A stretch of DNA of 64,000 bases, taken from contig HG738137.1 of the NCBI GenBank assembly GCA_000499405.2, positions 4,836,001-4,900,000 of the forward strand. The letters run 5' to 3'. Origin of the DNA: Onchocerca volvulus (taxonomy: Eukaryota; Nematoda; Chromadorea; Rhabditida; Onchocercidae). This document shows positions 38,200 to 50,284 of the stretch, one piece after another. The notes beneath the pieces were generated by a model. That model was not told the DNA's origin, ran no database searches, and saw only the letters and a list, made by a program, of their open reading frames with translations. Numbering within the stretch: position 1 is the stretch's first letter; each line of letters begins with the position of its first letter. The position numbers and the translations under genes were made by a program.

Positions 38200-40611
38200 T
38201 CAACAGCTCAACTGCAGCAATCCGAGGAATATTACTACGTGAACCTTAAATTGACTTTATTTGAGATCTGAAGAAATTCGAAATACATCCTTAAAATGAA
38301 ATCTCCTAAAATTCATTTAAGAGATTAAATGAATGACAAGCAATATTTATTGATTTATATAAGATTAACGAATTTTTCGAAGAGTTGACGTATGTCAAAT
38401 CATCGCCAGATGTGAATATATTGCGAAAAGGAATCATTCGAAATCTATAATTCTCATCTTCGAGTAAAAATATAATTGTATAAAATAAAATCTCACTCAA
38501 ATCGAAGATTCATTACAAAGTGAACGGTACTACTAAACTTATAGGTGATCATACTTCTTATAACTCTGTAGAATTCTTAAAGTCACGAAAATCTTGATGT
38601 CATACTATCATCATATTTTGTTTTATTTATCTCGTACTCTTTAACTATTTTCATTTCTTCTGCGGTTAAAGAATTTGTGTAGGGCAATTGCTCGAATATT
38701 ACAATCGTAAAAAAATGCTCGACGTCTCTGTTCATCTACATATTCATTCTTCTTCCTACTTCTGCACTTATGATTGTCATACCCGATATTTTGATACGAC
38801 TCTATCTCCCGTTATGAAAAACTATGCGACAACAGTTTAAAGGAATTTGATTTGAAAAGACCGGAACTTTAATATGATTTGAAAACGATCAGATTTGGAT
38901 ACTTCATTTAATTCCATTTTCAAAAAACCATTATATATGCTAGCAATCCACAAAAAGAACATGAATTTTCGAAAACAGAAGATTTCTTCCCGCATAATAT
39001 GCCTTGCAAAACTAAATATTTAACTGAAATATATACTCCATGAATTTATTTCTAATTTAGTTTTACTTTCTTTTAGGAACAGTATTTATATTCTAGATAA
39101 GAATCATCAGTTAGTCTTTTGAAGATCTTCGGAAACTTCAGTGCTTAGTTGACCGACGATTCACCTCAACAACGATGTGTCGCTACAAAACAATCAAGAG
39201 ATACTGTATCGCAACTTTATGTAGATATATTTATATTCTTGGAGCCTACTAATAAATTGATGACTCTATCTGCCATCGAACAATAAAAAAGCAATGAAGG
39301 ATAGGAAAATACAAGCTGTTAAAAAGCTGGCGAATATTTCCTCTTCATCAGTATCGAGTGCGCTAATACGCTATATAAATTGTTTATTGGATGCACTGCA
39401 TGCAGAGAACTTGACAGTGTTAGCACATTTTACATATAAGTAGCGCATTTTAAAATATAAAAAACCACAGTGTAGAGACTCGAAATAATGAGTCAAATTC
39501 GAACATTGAATTAATTTTTCAAAAACAAATGACTCTAATTTTCCATGATTTCGTGATATTCAGATTCTGACTTTAAGCAAACAGGACAAATTTTTGATTA
39601 TTCTGTACAAATAATGTAAAGGCTCAATTTTCGTCACCTGCTTTAGCTAAAAAATCTTATCTTGGTCATCTTAAATCCTTGATAAAGACACAGAAAAGAG
39701 TATTACAAAAGAAAGTTATGAACTATATATGGGATGAAGGCAACATTAGGAGAAGACCATCACATAATATAGTTCAGAGCATACTTTCAACATAGGAAAA
39801 TAATAATGCTGATAAAGCAAAACAAAAAAAAAAAACAAAAACAAAACATGAATAATGAATAGTCATGCACTTCGGGAGGGAATGTAAAAACAGGCATAAA
39901 AAGAGGGAATCGACGTGAGGGCAGTGAAAGAAATTTGTTTTTAAAATAAGACACGACGAAAGACAATTCGATCATAACATTTCAAAGATTATCAATATCT
40001 AAAAAGACAATTTACAAAAAGAATAATCACCTGTAAGAAAAATTAAAGCAGCATTTGAATGAATGCATTTTGGAAGTCCATTCTTCTAAGAAATTCTGTC
40101 CGAAAAAAAAAGCATAATTCTGAGCTAAATGAGTATCACACGGTAATTTGCTTTAACCTAGAGTATAGTCATATTAGACATTCCTAAACGACAATGGGCA
40201 TCAGAAAACAAATAAAATACTGACTGTTCTTAATAGAGTACCAACTGAATAATAGCTTTAACAAATGATTCTTCTGTGCTCCATTTCATAATTTTGGAAT
40301 TTGAATTTATAGCAAAAATATGTATTAATAACAAATTTAAACAAAAAAAAAAAAAAAAGTGAATCGAACAAACCCTTTCCTTTTCCGAATAAATTTCTGT
40401 CCACCTTGGGATTTAAAAGCTGCAAAATCCATAAAAGTTTTGTGTCTACCATAGAAAACAAAATCAAAATCTGAGCTATGCAATTAAACAATATGAGCTA
40501 TAATTGAAATGAATGACAGAAAAAATTGAAACAAAGAACAAAAAATAGACCGTTTTCAACGCTTAACTGTAGAAAAGAGATCTTAAAATTAACAGAAATT
40601 AAAACTGATTA
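38200..40611. other. Gene-poor region downstream of ADAM10
   Basis: About 2.4 kb of AT-rich sequence containing the ADAM10 3' UTR. Open frames at 38306-38500, 39787-39975 and 40258-40491 are low-complexity and lack splice signals. No repeat or RNA gene is recognised. Confidence 0.45.
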
Positions 40612-43600
40612 CTAATTCCGCCGATTTTTAGCTCGCATTTCAACATCATTTCTCCTACGATTTCTTCGATGACCGCGTTTTGGGCCACCAAGTGCAAGAG
40701 AGGAACCCGGAACAGCAGCAGTATAGGGCGGTGGTGGTTCTATGACAAGAACGCTTGTTGGTGGCGGAGGTAAAGGTGGAGCTGAAGCAGCTGGTCGGCA
40801 TGCAGCGCGGTTATTCACTCTTACATTATTTTCCGAATGTCCTGCAGCTTGTCGTCCACTAACAGTTGCACCAATCTTAATAATAAAATTTAATTATTCT
40901 TTAGAAAACTGCAATTAAATACTTGAATTCTTCAAATCTAATTCCGAATAAAAATACTGCTCAAATTACCTAATATTGTAAACATTTCAAAAAAAGAGAA
41001 TAAAAATAATTATGCCTGATGTGCTCCACGGCCATGTTTCCGCTGAATGAGGTTTTTTGGACGTCGGAGAGTATCATAAATATTTAAGGCTGGAGTTTTG
41101 TTGGGATTGGTACTGGGAGTATGTACAGCACAAATTTTGATAAAAAGTGTCATAAAAAGCAAGAGACCGAGACCACCAAGAACAACGGCCCACCAATTAA
41201 CCTGAAGATATATATAAAAACCGTATACAGAAAAAGATATGTTCGTAAATAAAATGTTTTTTCAAAGCTTTGTTTAGATAATCCATATTATTTCAAAAAA
41301 TTTTTAAAGCAGAAGGAACCGGGAATTAAATAGTTACTTGAATCCAATATTTGACTTCATACAATGTTTTAGGGTTGAAGATGACATTCTTAAGACGTGC
41401 TAATGGTCCATCAGCATCTACACTTCTGCATTTGCGAAAGATATCGCAGTAACCTTCAATATGAATTATAGCCAAGTAAGCCATTAAGAAACAGCGAAGA
41501 TCAAACCAGAGAACGAAAATTCCGCTTATTGATTAGTGAATATACTGTAGCTTCTGCTAATATTTTTGCAACAAAAACTGTATATGTGGTGCACATAATC
41601 AAATTAAAAGGAAGACTGTGGAAATCACCCCATCAATAAAAAAGGAATTGAAGCAAAGTACTCTATATATTTGTCTACAAAAGTGCAAGAGTGCATTTTG
41701 GATTATTTTTTGGTTTAATTCAGAAATTAACTTGTTAATATTATTCTTGCCACTTTACCTTTGTAGTTGTTGCACGGAGAACCAGGCAGAAGAATCAATC
41801 CAGGTTTATTTGCTCGACCAGATTGTTTATATTTACCGACAGCAAACTGTGGTAGTGTAAGCGTAGAACGGCAAGCTATAAGCACAACAAATAATTCTGT
41901 ATAAAATCTAGCTTCAATATTCAGAAAACTAACTAAGAAAACAAAGAAAAATAACTGACTTCCATTTTCGTCCTCGCAGGCCAAATGACATAGATGTTCT
42001 GGTGATCCTACTGTCAGGAAGCAGTCTCTCAATCCCACCTACAAATATTTACAGATAAGAACAAAATGTATATATTAACAGAGTCGATAAGAGTTGAATC
42101 TATATTTCAAAATATGACAGGCAAGAATAGCAACATGAAATACACAAAATAAGATTCAACATGTTTGCATATTACAACAAAAAGTGTAAGAATGGTGGGA
42201 GATAACGTAATGTAATGCAAAAAACAGACATGTCAAAATTAATATCCTTTTTCCTGGATCAAATAGTTGAAATGAATCCATCGCACGACATAGAAGTCAA
42301 TTCAGTCATTAATTCAAAAAAAGAGATCCACAAAGGTTTTTTCAGTCAAATGTCAATACAGTCTTCTGGATGACATATAATATTTGGATATCTAATATCT
42401 ACTATTTAATATTCAGTCAAAAAAATAACCTGCGCACATACTGAGCCATTGCAATTACCATCATTACACACTTTAGTCGAATCTTGGCATGGTAAACCAT
42501 TCTCTTTAGGATCAGATGGTGGGCATTCTGGACTTGTGCTGTTACACTGCTGCTGTTTCAAACATTCCGATTCTGCTCGACATGTCCTAAAAATATGCTG
42601 CTGAATATCGGCAATAACTTTCTTCGTTTCCTTTCCCAATCTTATACCTTCTCTGACATTTACCTCTCTTCATTATTCGTCTTTTAATTTTCTCTTCCTC
42701 TTCATTTCTTCACTTCTTTTCGACCTTTTTCTTTTATATTTGTTGATTTCGCCATTCGTCAAAAATAATCTGACTTACTTTCTAGAAGCATATGGCTGAC
42801 AGCTGGAAGCATCACAACATGGTCCTTCAGATGGACTACATTGTGCAGAATGAATACGTTTGCAGCGAGAGGCAGGTCCAGATTGACGAGGATTACAACA
42901 ATTGTCCTTCATGGTTTGACAGTCTTCAGCATTGTATCCGCAGTCACAATCTTCTCCAGGTTCTTTTACTTGATTTCCACAAAAAGATGACTTCGCTTCT
43001 GAAAAGAACAGGAATTTGTTATCATATAATTAAAATATGCAAAATAAAAAATTAAAATATGCAGAAAACGTAGTAAGAAAGTAAGCTGTACCTCTAAAGC
43101 AGTTTCGTTTTCCTGCACCTATGTTATTACCGAAACCACCTAGCCGAAAGTCAAATTCACTGTCAATTGGTCGCTGTTGCAGAACCTGAAATGTCAAACT
43201 TTTAATTCCATTCTAATCATACCTGTTTTATTACTTCCAATTTTCTTAAGAATCGGAATTACTTAGTTTTATTCGAATATTTCATATGAGCTACTTCATC
43301 TCTTTTTTAGCTCTACAACTCACATTTCTTTTGGAAACTATTTCCTTTACTTTCTTTTTTTTGCAAAATATATTTTATAATTGTCATCATCCTAATAAAA
43401 ACATAAACAATAGGTAAGGTATAACAATCAACGGCTAAGCAGAGCATACTTCGGTAAGCACCAAAGTAATGTTTGCTATTGAACAATTTGAAAACTGTGC
43501 ATTATTCTTCTTATCCCCTGAAGTTGCAGAAGCAAACATGATATAGTTTCCATCCGGTAAGCCCGGTTGACATTCCATAGGATAATCATGCTAAAAAAAT

Positions 43601-46589
43601 AAATTATTTAAAAAAGCAAATCAAAATTATGTTTCGGAAATATAGATGTGATTGCGAATATACACTACTTACCATTTATAGTAAATATAAAATGCTTAGC
43701 TTGTAGGAACTAATATTGTACGCTAATAATTGAAGTATATGTTTTGAAATCCATTTATTTACATAATTTCAATTGGAGAAATTCTCAACTATTGCTCTAA
43801 AATCAATCAAAAAAAGAAATGGACAAAAAACGGAATAAATATGTAGCAAAAATTAAAGTCTACCGGAGATCCAAAATTGTGACCGATTTCATGAGCCAAA
43901 GTTAATTGCGAAACCCGATTGGGAACACGATTACCATAGTTCACTAACGTAATTATACCTGTATTGAGTGAACGATAAACAAAATTCGATGCCTCGCTAT
44001 ATTTCGTATATTGTTGGCATATACCACCAGCTGTATCTGAAAATATTTTGTTATCCAGATTCCTGAATTCTTTATTTCTTTAATTAGAAATGGTGCAAAT
44101 GAACTCCTGTTTTCGATAAAATAAAAGATAAAATATTTACAAAACATAAAATTTTCTCAGTATTATATGGGTTTAAAGCAATATAACATTAATAAGAACT
44201 TACTATGATTTGGGCTGGCCACCCAAGCAAGGCCTAAAGTACCGCCTACAAAATCGCGAAACGTGAATGCATAAGCTAAGCAAAAATCAGAATGATTTTT
44301 GCGAGAATTAAGGTTCAAATAATTCGATACATCGACATTTTCTTCACAAAACGGATTTTCTTGAGATATGCCTTTTGGTTTACCATCTTTGCAAGTGTTA
44401 GGAGTATAAAGCTAAAAAAAAATGTAAAAATCTCCCAATTTGACAAAATTCTTATATCTAATAAAAAACAAAGAAATAGATGAAAATGAAAAAATTGTTT
44501 CCTAAAATTAGTGATCATACAAAAAATAAAACAAACAAACCGAGATTCGTTGTATAACAAAGGTAATGCCATTGATACCACCGAAGCTCGTACTTTCATA
44601 GATTTGATTAACAGCCTTGATGTGGTTGTAAAAAAGACTTGCAATTTCTTCCCGGGTCCTTCAAAAAACAAAATTTTATTTTCCAGATTCATAAAGAGAT
44701 TATATGAAATTGAGGTTTCACTACAGAAAAAATCTGTATTCAAACATACCTGACGTCATCCATATTTCCTTCTTTTTCATAAACATGCTGATAAAGCTTC
44801 TGATCTGCTTGCAGGTAAACATAACATGCTCTAAAACTAGGTGGCATTACAATAATTATTACTGTGCATTACTGATGCAGCACCAGCACAACATGCGATC
44901 AATTAATCAAAAAAATTAAAATAGGGTGATGAAGTTTTGCTGACCTGACTTTATAAATCTCCTTTCCATTAATTGTTTTAGTTTGATTGGCAGCTCGTTT
45001 GGATCGTGATTCAAATATATACCTGAAATCTTCAAGGTTAAAATCCAGAGATAACTATAACTTGTTTGTTGATGAAAAACTCCATAAATTACCTCAAATT
45101 TTACCAATATTTTTAGCAAACTTAAATTAAATTTTACATAGCAATGACTAATAAATAACCGTTCATCAAATGCACCGCCTCGATATGACTGCTTATTTTC
45201 CTCATCCTCAACGATAACGCCATTTTGTAAAATTTCCATCTTCTGTTGTATTGTGTGATCTAACCCACAATCTTGATTGGTTTCTTTCGCTGAACGTTTT
45301 TTTCTTTGCTTCCAAAAATTAATTGAGCTATCTAAAATATGAATGAAAAGCAATACAGGCTTTACGATCTCCATTCAATAGTATACTGATAAGATCTTTC
45401 CAAATAAAACTGATTTCCATCTGACAACTTCATAATTTTTAATTTAAATTAAGCTGCTACAGAATGTATAGTGCTGAAGTTAACAAAATTTCATGTAATA
45501 CTTTAATAAAAAATATAAATAATGAAAAAGAGTGACGAGTAGAACACCAATCTACCTGAATAAATAATGGAATGGAAATGTTTTGGTCTATGTTTCCAAT
45601 GTAAATACCGATCGATTTTGTCAACGGTATAAGATTCCCCATTACTATAAATTATGTGTCCATCAAATATCCCATCACGAAATGAACCATATAATATGGA
45701 TTCTGGATCATCTGAAATAAATTTGGCATAATGAAAGAAAGACTAAAATGAAACGGAGAATGAATACATTACTTTCTACCGTAATTTCGTCCTCAGTCCT
45801 TATTATTCTTTCCCATCACATTTTCAAATAATCTCTTTAAAATGCACTAATGCATCCACCTATGCAGCTCTTTCAGAAAACAAAAGAAAATAAGCCCACT
45901 TTTATCATGGCCGTGTACCAAAAAATCTTGCATCGATACGTGCTCGTCTTTCCCGTCGACATCAAAAATAAAATTATCGCTGAATACATTGGTACTATCG
46001 TCCAGTGAATGAAGAATTAAATGGAATGATCTGTAATATCATGAAATATATAATAAAGCTGAGAAAATTAAATACAATATATTGACAATCCAGTTAATCG
46101 ATGAACAAAGAGAGTTTCACATACCTATTATGTGAAGCGAACTGAAGACTAAGAGGTGCATACAAGCCATCAGATGACCGCTTTCTTCGATCAGCCAATG
46201 GCTCATAACTGAGTGTTTCATACCAATCTACGAACCTGCTTAAGCCATCTACTGAAAATAAATTATTTAGCATAGCTGAACTTGAAAAAGGCCGGTCTAA
46301 TTGTATTTTAAATGTTACTTTTTTTGCGTGGTTAATAAGAAATTGAGTGCTGGAGAGGAAAACTCTTAAGCTGGTACTGCAGCGTGAGCTCTTTTCATTG
46401 AAAGGACAGACATATAACCACACATCAGTATAATACTGATTTTGCAGTTGTTTGTAAATTCAATACAGTATAATATTATACATCATTTCAGGCATAAAGT
46501 AGATAATAAATGAAAAAGAAATAAATAATAATATAGAATCACTTACCGAGCAATACATTAGAGATGAATAAAAGTGAAGCAACACACAT
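40612..46589 (-). CDS. sup-17: ADAM10/Kuzbanian-type transmembrane metalloprotease
   Basis: Sheds membrane proteins, notably Notch, at the cell surface. Signal-peptide exon 46547-46589 ([15 protein letters not shown]), then prodomain exons (46125-46251 with [11 protein letters not shown], about 45896-46031, and more down to 45305) with a furin-type site QRKKRSAKE. The catalytic domain spans about 45300-43440 and includes the zinc motif [11 protein letters not shown] at about 43865-43910. Disintegrin/Cys-rich exons: 43092-43185, 42779-42998 ([12 protein letters not shown]), 42430-42585, 41960-42038 and 41759-41875. 41338-41453 carries [20 protein letters not shown], nearly invariant in ADAM10. 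The membrane span lies in 41016-41201 ([20 protein letters not shown]). The tail exon 40612-40875 is proline-rich with PPPPY and ends in a basic stretch. That exon is reached only if a GC donor at 41015 is used; otherwise a TAA at 41010-41012 ends the protein. Confidence 0.93.
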
Positions 46590-48430
46590 GTTGTTGGGAT
46601 AGGGAAAAATAAGAAGTACATACAGTTCAGCAATTTACAAGTACCACAATATAGTACCTAACCTGAAATAAACATGTAAAGGATATTCGATGGCATTTTA
46701 AATAGAATAATTTAACAGCATTTGTTAAAAGGCAAAAACAATCCCAAATGTGAGAAATTTGAATTCCATTTCAATTACTCATCCTTTTAATTGACCCTTC
46801 AAATATCGTCCTCCCATTTCTGCGACTCAATTTATCTACTGCTGTCAAAAACTACATAACATTATTTGATAATGTTTAGATAGTATGAGCATACTTTTCT
46901 CTTTTTAATCCAATGTCTCTTATCATCATCTTTTTTCTCTGCAAAGAAACTAAGCACATGGACAAAAAATTGTTCGCGTGCTACAAATACTCGACCTATT
47001 TTCTTGATAAATTTATTCCCAGATAATATCAAAGCCAAAAGACTAAATAGACATCTTACCTCTCATTCTTAGCATTTGGGAATTTTGAAAAAAATCAAAA
47101 AGTATCACACCAAACAGTGCACAATGGCATCATAATTCTTACAAAAATTCGAATGCACGCAAATTTGGTAGCACTGTGCCGTTAACTAACAGTGGGGAGG
47201 CTGGTAGTGGATATCAATCTAGGACACACATATTTTTTTGATTCTCTGGTAACCACTGGATCAAGTAAACAAATAAACAGATACGGTAAACAGTAAACAG
47301 GTAAACAGCCGGCAACATCTTAACTTTGTAAAATAAAATCAACAATGTTTATCCGTCTGTTCTGTCTTCTTATATATTTCTTATTACGAACTTGAGGGAC
47401 CAATCCAGATGGATTATCTACCTGAGATACAGTTCCACTTCTACTATTTTTCTCTTCACTACGCTACACTGATGGGAAAAGTTACAGCACATCGTCTTTG
47501 TCAACGTAACTTCATCTCCCCTTGTCGCGTTTTGAAAATGAGATGTGTCTGGTTCTGGCTGCTTTGTGCTCTGTCATTGAGTCATATCTTCGAGACTTAG
47601 ACTCAACCTAGGCTGGGAATTAGCTTTGATGTGACCGTAGATTCTCCATGATTGTGCTAGTGTTATGAAACAAATTTTTTCTATGATTGTGCAAGTGTTA
47701 TGAAACACGGGAATTATATACGCTATGTATTTGTATATATGATATGTTAATTTTTCAAGTTTATGGCGACAAAATGTAACTTTTTATGATTGGAAATAAT
47801 AATAAATGCAATGGTAGCCCATAATTTGCAAAGGATGAATAGATGAGATCAGAGAGGAAGTAGAAAAACATGATCACGCTATAATCGGTTCGCTATAATC
47901 GGTTCGCGATAACCTTGTCAGCAGCCCTTACATCTTAGATAAATAGATAAAATATGCGAGATGCTGTTTGTAAGAGGTCAACGTATCTGTTAAGTTAAGA
48001 AAGACCAAACTCTCCATAGCAGCATCAAATGTTTCATTTTCAAGTATAAAACAAACTATGGTTCTGTACCATGATTTGTTGCAAATTCTAGAGATCATTC
48101 ATAAAATATTTTTTCATAGTAGATTCCTGAGACTTGAAGCCGTTTCAGTTTATTAGCTGCGAAAGTTATTCTATAAGTTTTTGTTTCAGTTCATATAGCT
48201 ATACACAGTTAAAAATAAATCCAAATATTATATGATTTATTCTCCGCAAAAACCTGGAATGTTTATAGGCGATTGTGTAGACAATATTTTGACTTAAATT
48301 TCATGCAAATTTACTCTAATGATGTGTGGATATATATAACTATTTAAAAAAACTTGACGCAAAGAAGTATACTACCATTCTTTGACTTCATAACATTGAT
48401 ATTGAGACCAGAATAAGTTTATGATTTCAG
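46590..48430. other. ADAM10 upstream region
   Basis: Promoter-side DNA of ADAM10. The open frame at 47409-47600 sits in a less AT-rich stretch but has no splice context or recognisable domain. A short direct duplication near 47885-47905 (TATAATCGGTTCGC twice) is the only small repeat noticed. Confidence 0.4.
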
Positions 48431-48730
48431 GCGAAATAGTTGAGGTTAATTTTTCAGTGAGATGCATAATTTCAAGTAGAATAGTGAGATCAATATATGG
48501 AAAAAGCGATGTGCCAGATGATGATCTCAACAGAAAGCAACAGATTGATGTTATTGATGAGGTATCTTAAAGCATGCGTAGTTTTTGATTTGAGACTATT
48601 AGGAGATACAAGCGGGAGTGCTGCTAATTACCTATTCTGGGAGCTTTTCAATAAATATCATTTAGATAAGTACGAGGTAATTCCACTGACAAACTCCAAT
48701 ATTCATCAGTTTGATCCAGTCTATATATAA
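48431..48730 (+). other. Possible exons of an unrecognised gene
   Basis: An acceptor (ATTTCAG ending at 48430) opens a frame containing KSDVPDDDLNRKQQIDVIDE that stops being open right after a GTATCT donor at about 48560. A second stretch, about 48600-48678, reads DTSGSAANYLFWELFNKYHL before a good GTAATT donor. In another phase the whole 48497-48730 stretch is one 77-codon frame. The phases of the two pieces do not match directly. They may belong to a small gene, or to 5' exons read into the NDUFB7 gene at 49119. Confidence 0.3.
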
Positions 48731-49118
48731 ATTGATTAGTAAAGAGTATAGTTCTATGATGATATGCTAAGAAGTTCAACACACGGGAAATTGAAACGCA
48801 AGTCACTGAGTGACCAGTAAATATGCATTATATTACAGTAATTTTCATTTCTATTCATTATGGATATGGATTTATAGGAGATGAAGAAATCCCTAAAATT
48901 TGATCTTTTATTTGTGGGCAAATAAAAGATAGGATGTGGCTCTTCGTGTTTATATATTGATAAAAATTGTAAAGAATAAAGGTTAAAAAACAGTGCTAAA
49001 ATCATTGTTTTGCTCTGTGCTATTTGTTAACATTCTGTCAGGCGCTGATTACATTACTTTAGTAAATGTAACCGCTCAATTTTCACTTTTCTTTTTACAG
49101 TAAATGCTAAGAAGCTGA

Positions 49119-49861
49119 ATGGGTACTCGGTTATCTGTATCACTAGAAGACCCAGAAGTCTCACCTCGAACGGATCGTCCTCCCACTTTTGACCCACTTT
49201 ATGGATTTCCTAAAGGACGAAAACCGCGTGAAATGAAGGCAACGTGGGAGGAAATGGATCACTGGAAGCTGGAATTGGGCGATCGTGATTATTGTGCTCA
49301 TTTACTAATTAATCTCAAAAAGTGTCAGGTTACCATGCTTTACAGAACATTTGAACATTAACTGAAATATGATTTAATTTTTACGAAATAGGAGTTAAAT
49401 GAATATATGTTAGATAAACCATATGACCTCTTCATTTTTTCTTCAGTTCGTCTTTGAGAATGAGAAGTAAATACAAGAGTAAATAAGACATTTAGAGTTT
49501 AATCTTGGGTATTTGTGAATTACTTGCATTGCTACATCTTTTTTTTTCCTTCAAAAAATTCAGACTAATTTTATGTTTATGAAAAAATATCTAAGATGAC
49601 AGAAACTTGCCGTTAATGACCGATTTACTACAATTCTTGCAACAAAACGCTCTGATAGTTTTTGCAATATTTTAATATCTAACGTTTTAGCGACAGTATG
49701 TTCCGTTTTCGCATTATTACTGCATAGATCAATATCATGGATGGCAGAATTGTCAGTATGATGATCATATCTTGAGGATGAAAGAATTCGAGCGAGAAAG
49801 ACGGTTATTGAAACGAGCTTCCCGTAAAAAAGCTGCCCAAGAGAAGATGAGTAATATTTGA
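49119..49861 (+). CDS. NDUFB7: NADH dehydrogenase 1 beta subcomplex subunit 7 (complex I B18)
   Basis: Accessory subunit of mitochondrial complex I on the intermembrane-space side. Two exons, 49119-49328 and 49691-49861, give 126 residues, in the usual size range. It has a twin CX9C (CHCH) fold with two exact pairs: CAHLLINLKKC, which spans the end of exon 1, and CIDQYHGWQNC in exon 2. The family signature MKEFERERRLLKR follows. The N terminus MGTRLSVSLEDPE keeps the MG start used for myristoylation in this family. An acceptor (TTTTTACAG ending at 49100) just before the ATG suggests trans-splicing. No targeting presequence is expected, because CX9C proteins use the Mia40 import route. Confidence 0.93.
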
Positions 49862-50284
49862 TAGGAAGTAGTAGTATAATTATTTTGTATTCCCTGTGTT
49901 TAGCATTTTATTGATTTCTATTTTTTTTAATGTTGCATGTATATATAATATAAAAATAAAACTTTTTTTCTTTGCTGCGGTCTTTTGATGTTGCACATTT
50001 TGTCATCGCAGTGGTATTTAGAAGCTACGATTATTTGTTAACAGATGATATTCTTCGGTTACATTTTCGAGCAGAATATATAATGAAATAAGCAATCAAT
50101 CATTAGAATAAGAACACAAATTTATATATTTCATTCGGTACCGTGAGCATTAATTTGATGAAGTACAGAGCCTTGAATATTTTCTGAAAAGTTTTGACAG
50201 AGTGTGTGTTAGAAATAGTTGAATATAATTAGATAAAGTCTTAAATTGATTCCAGAATTCTATTTTTGTAGCTCTTCTAGTTAC
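49862..50284. other. Short intergenic gap after NDUFB7
   Basis: About 420 AT-rich bases between two tandem genes. No exon is seen. The spacing is compatible with either an operon or separate promoters. Confidence 0.4.

Noticed and set aside
44315..44743. 142-codon open frame on the minus strand within the ADAM10 locus
   Set aside because: It runs through an intron of ADAM10 and only its ends overlap coding exons, so it is not a separate gene.
47409..47600. 63-codon open frame upstream of ADAM10
   Set aside because: No splice sites, no homology recognised, and not in an arrangement that joins any neighbour.
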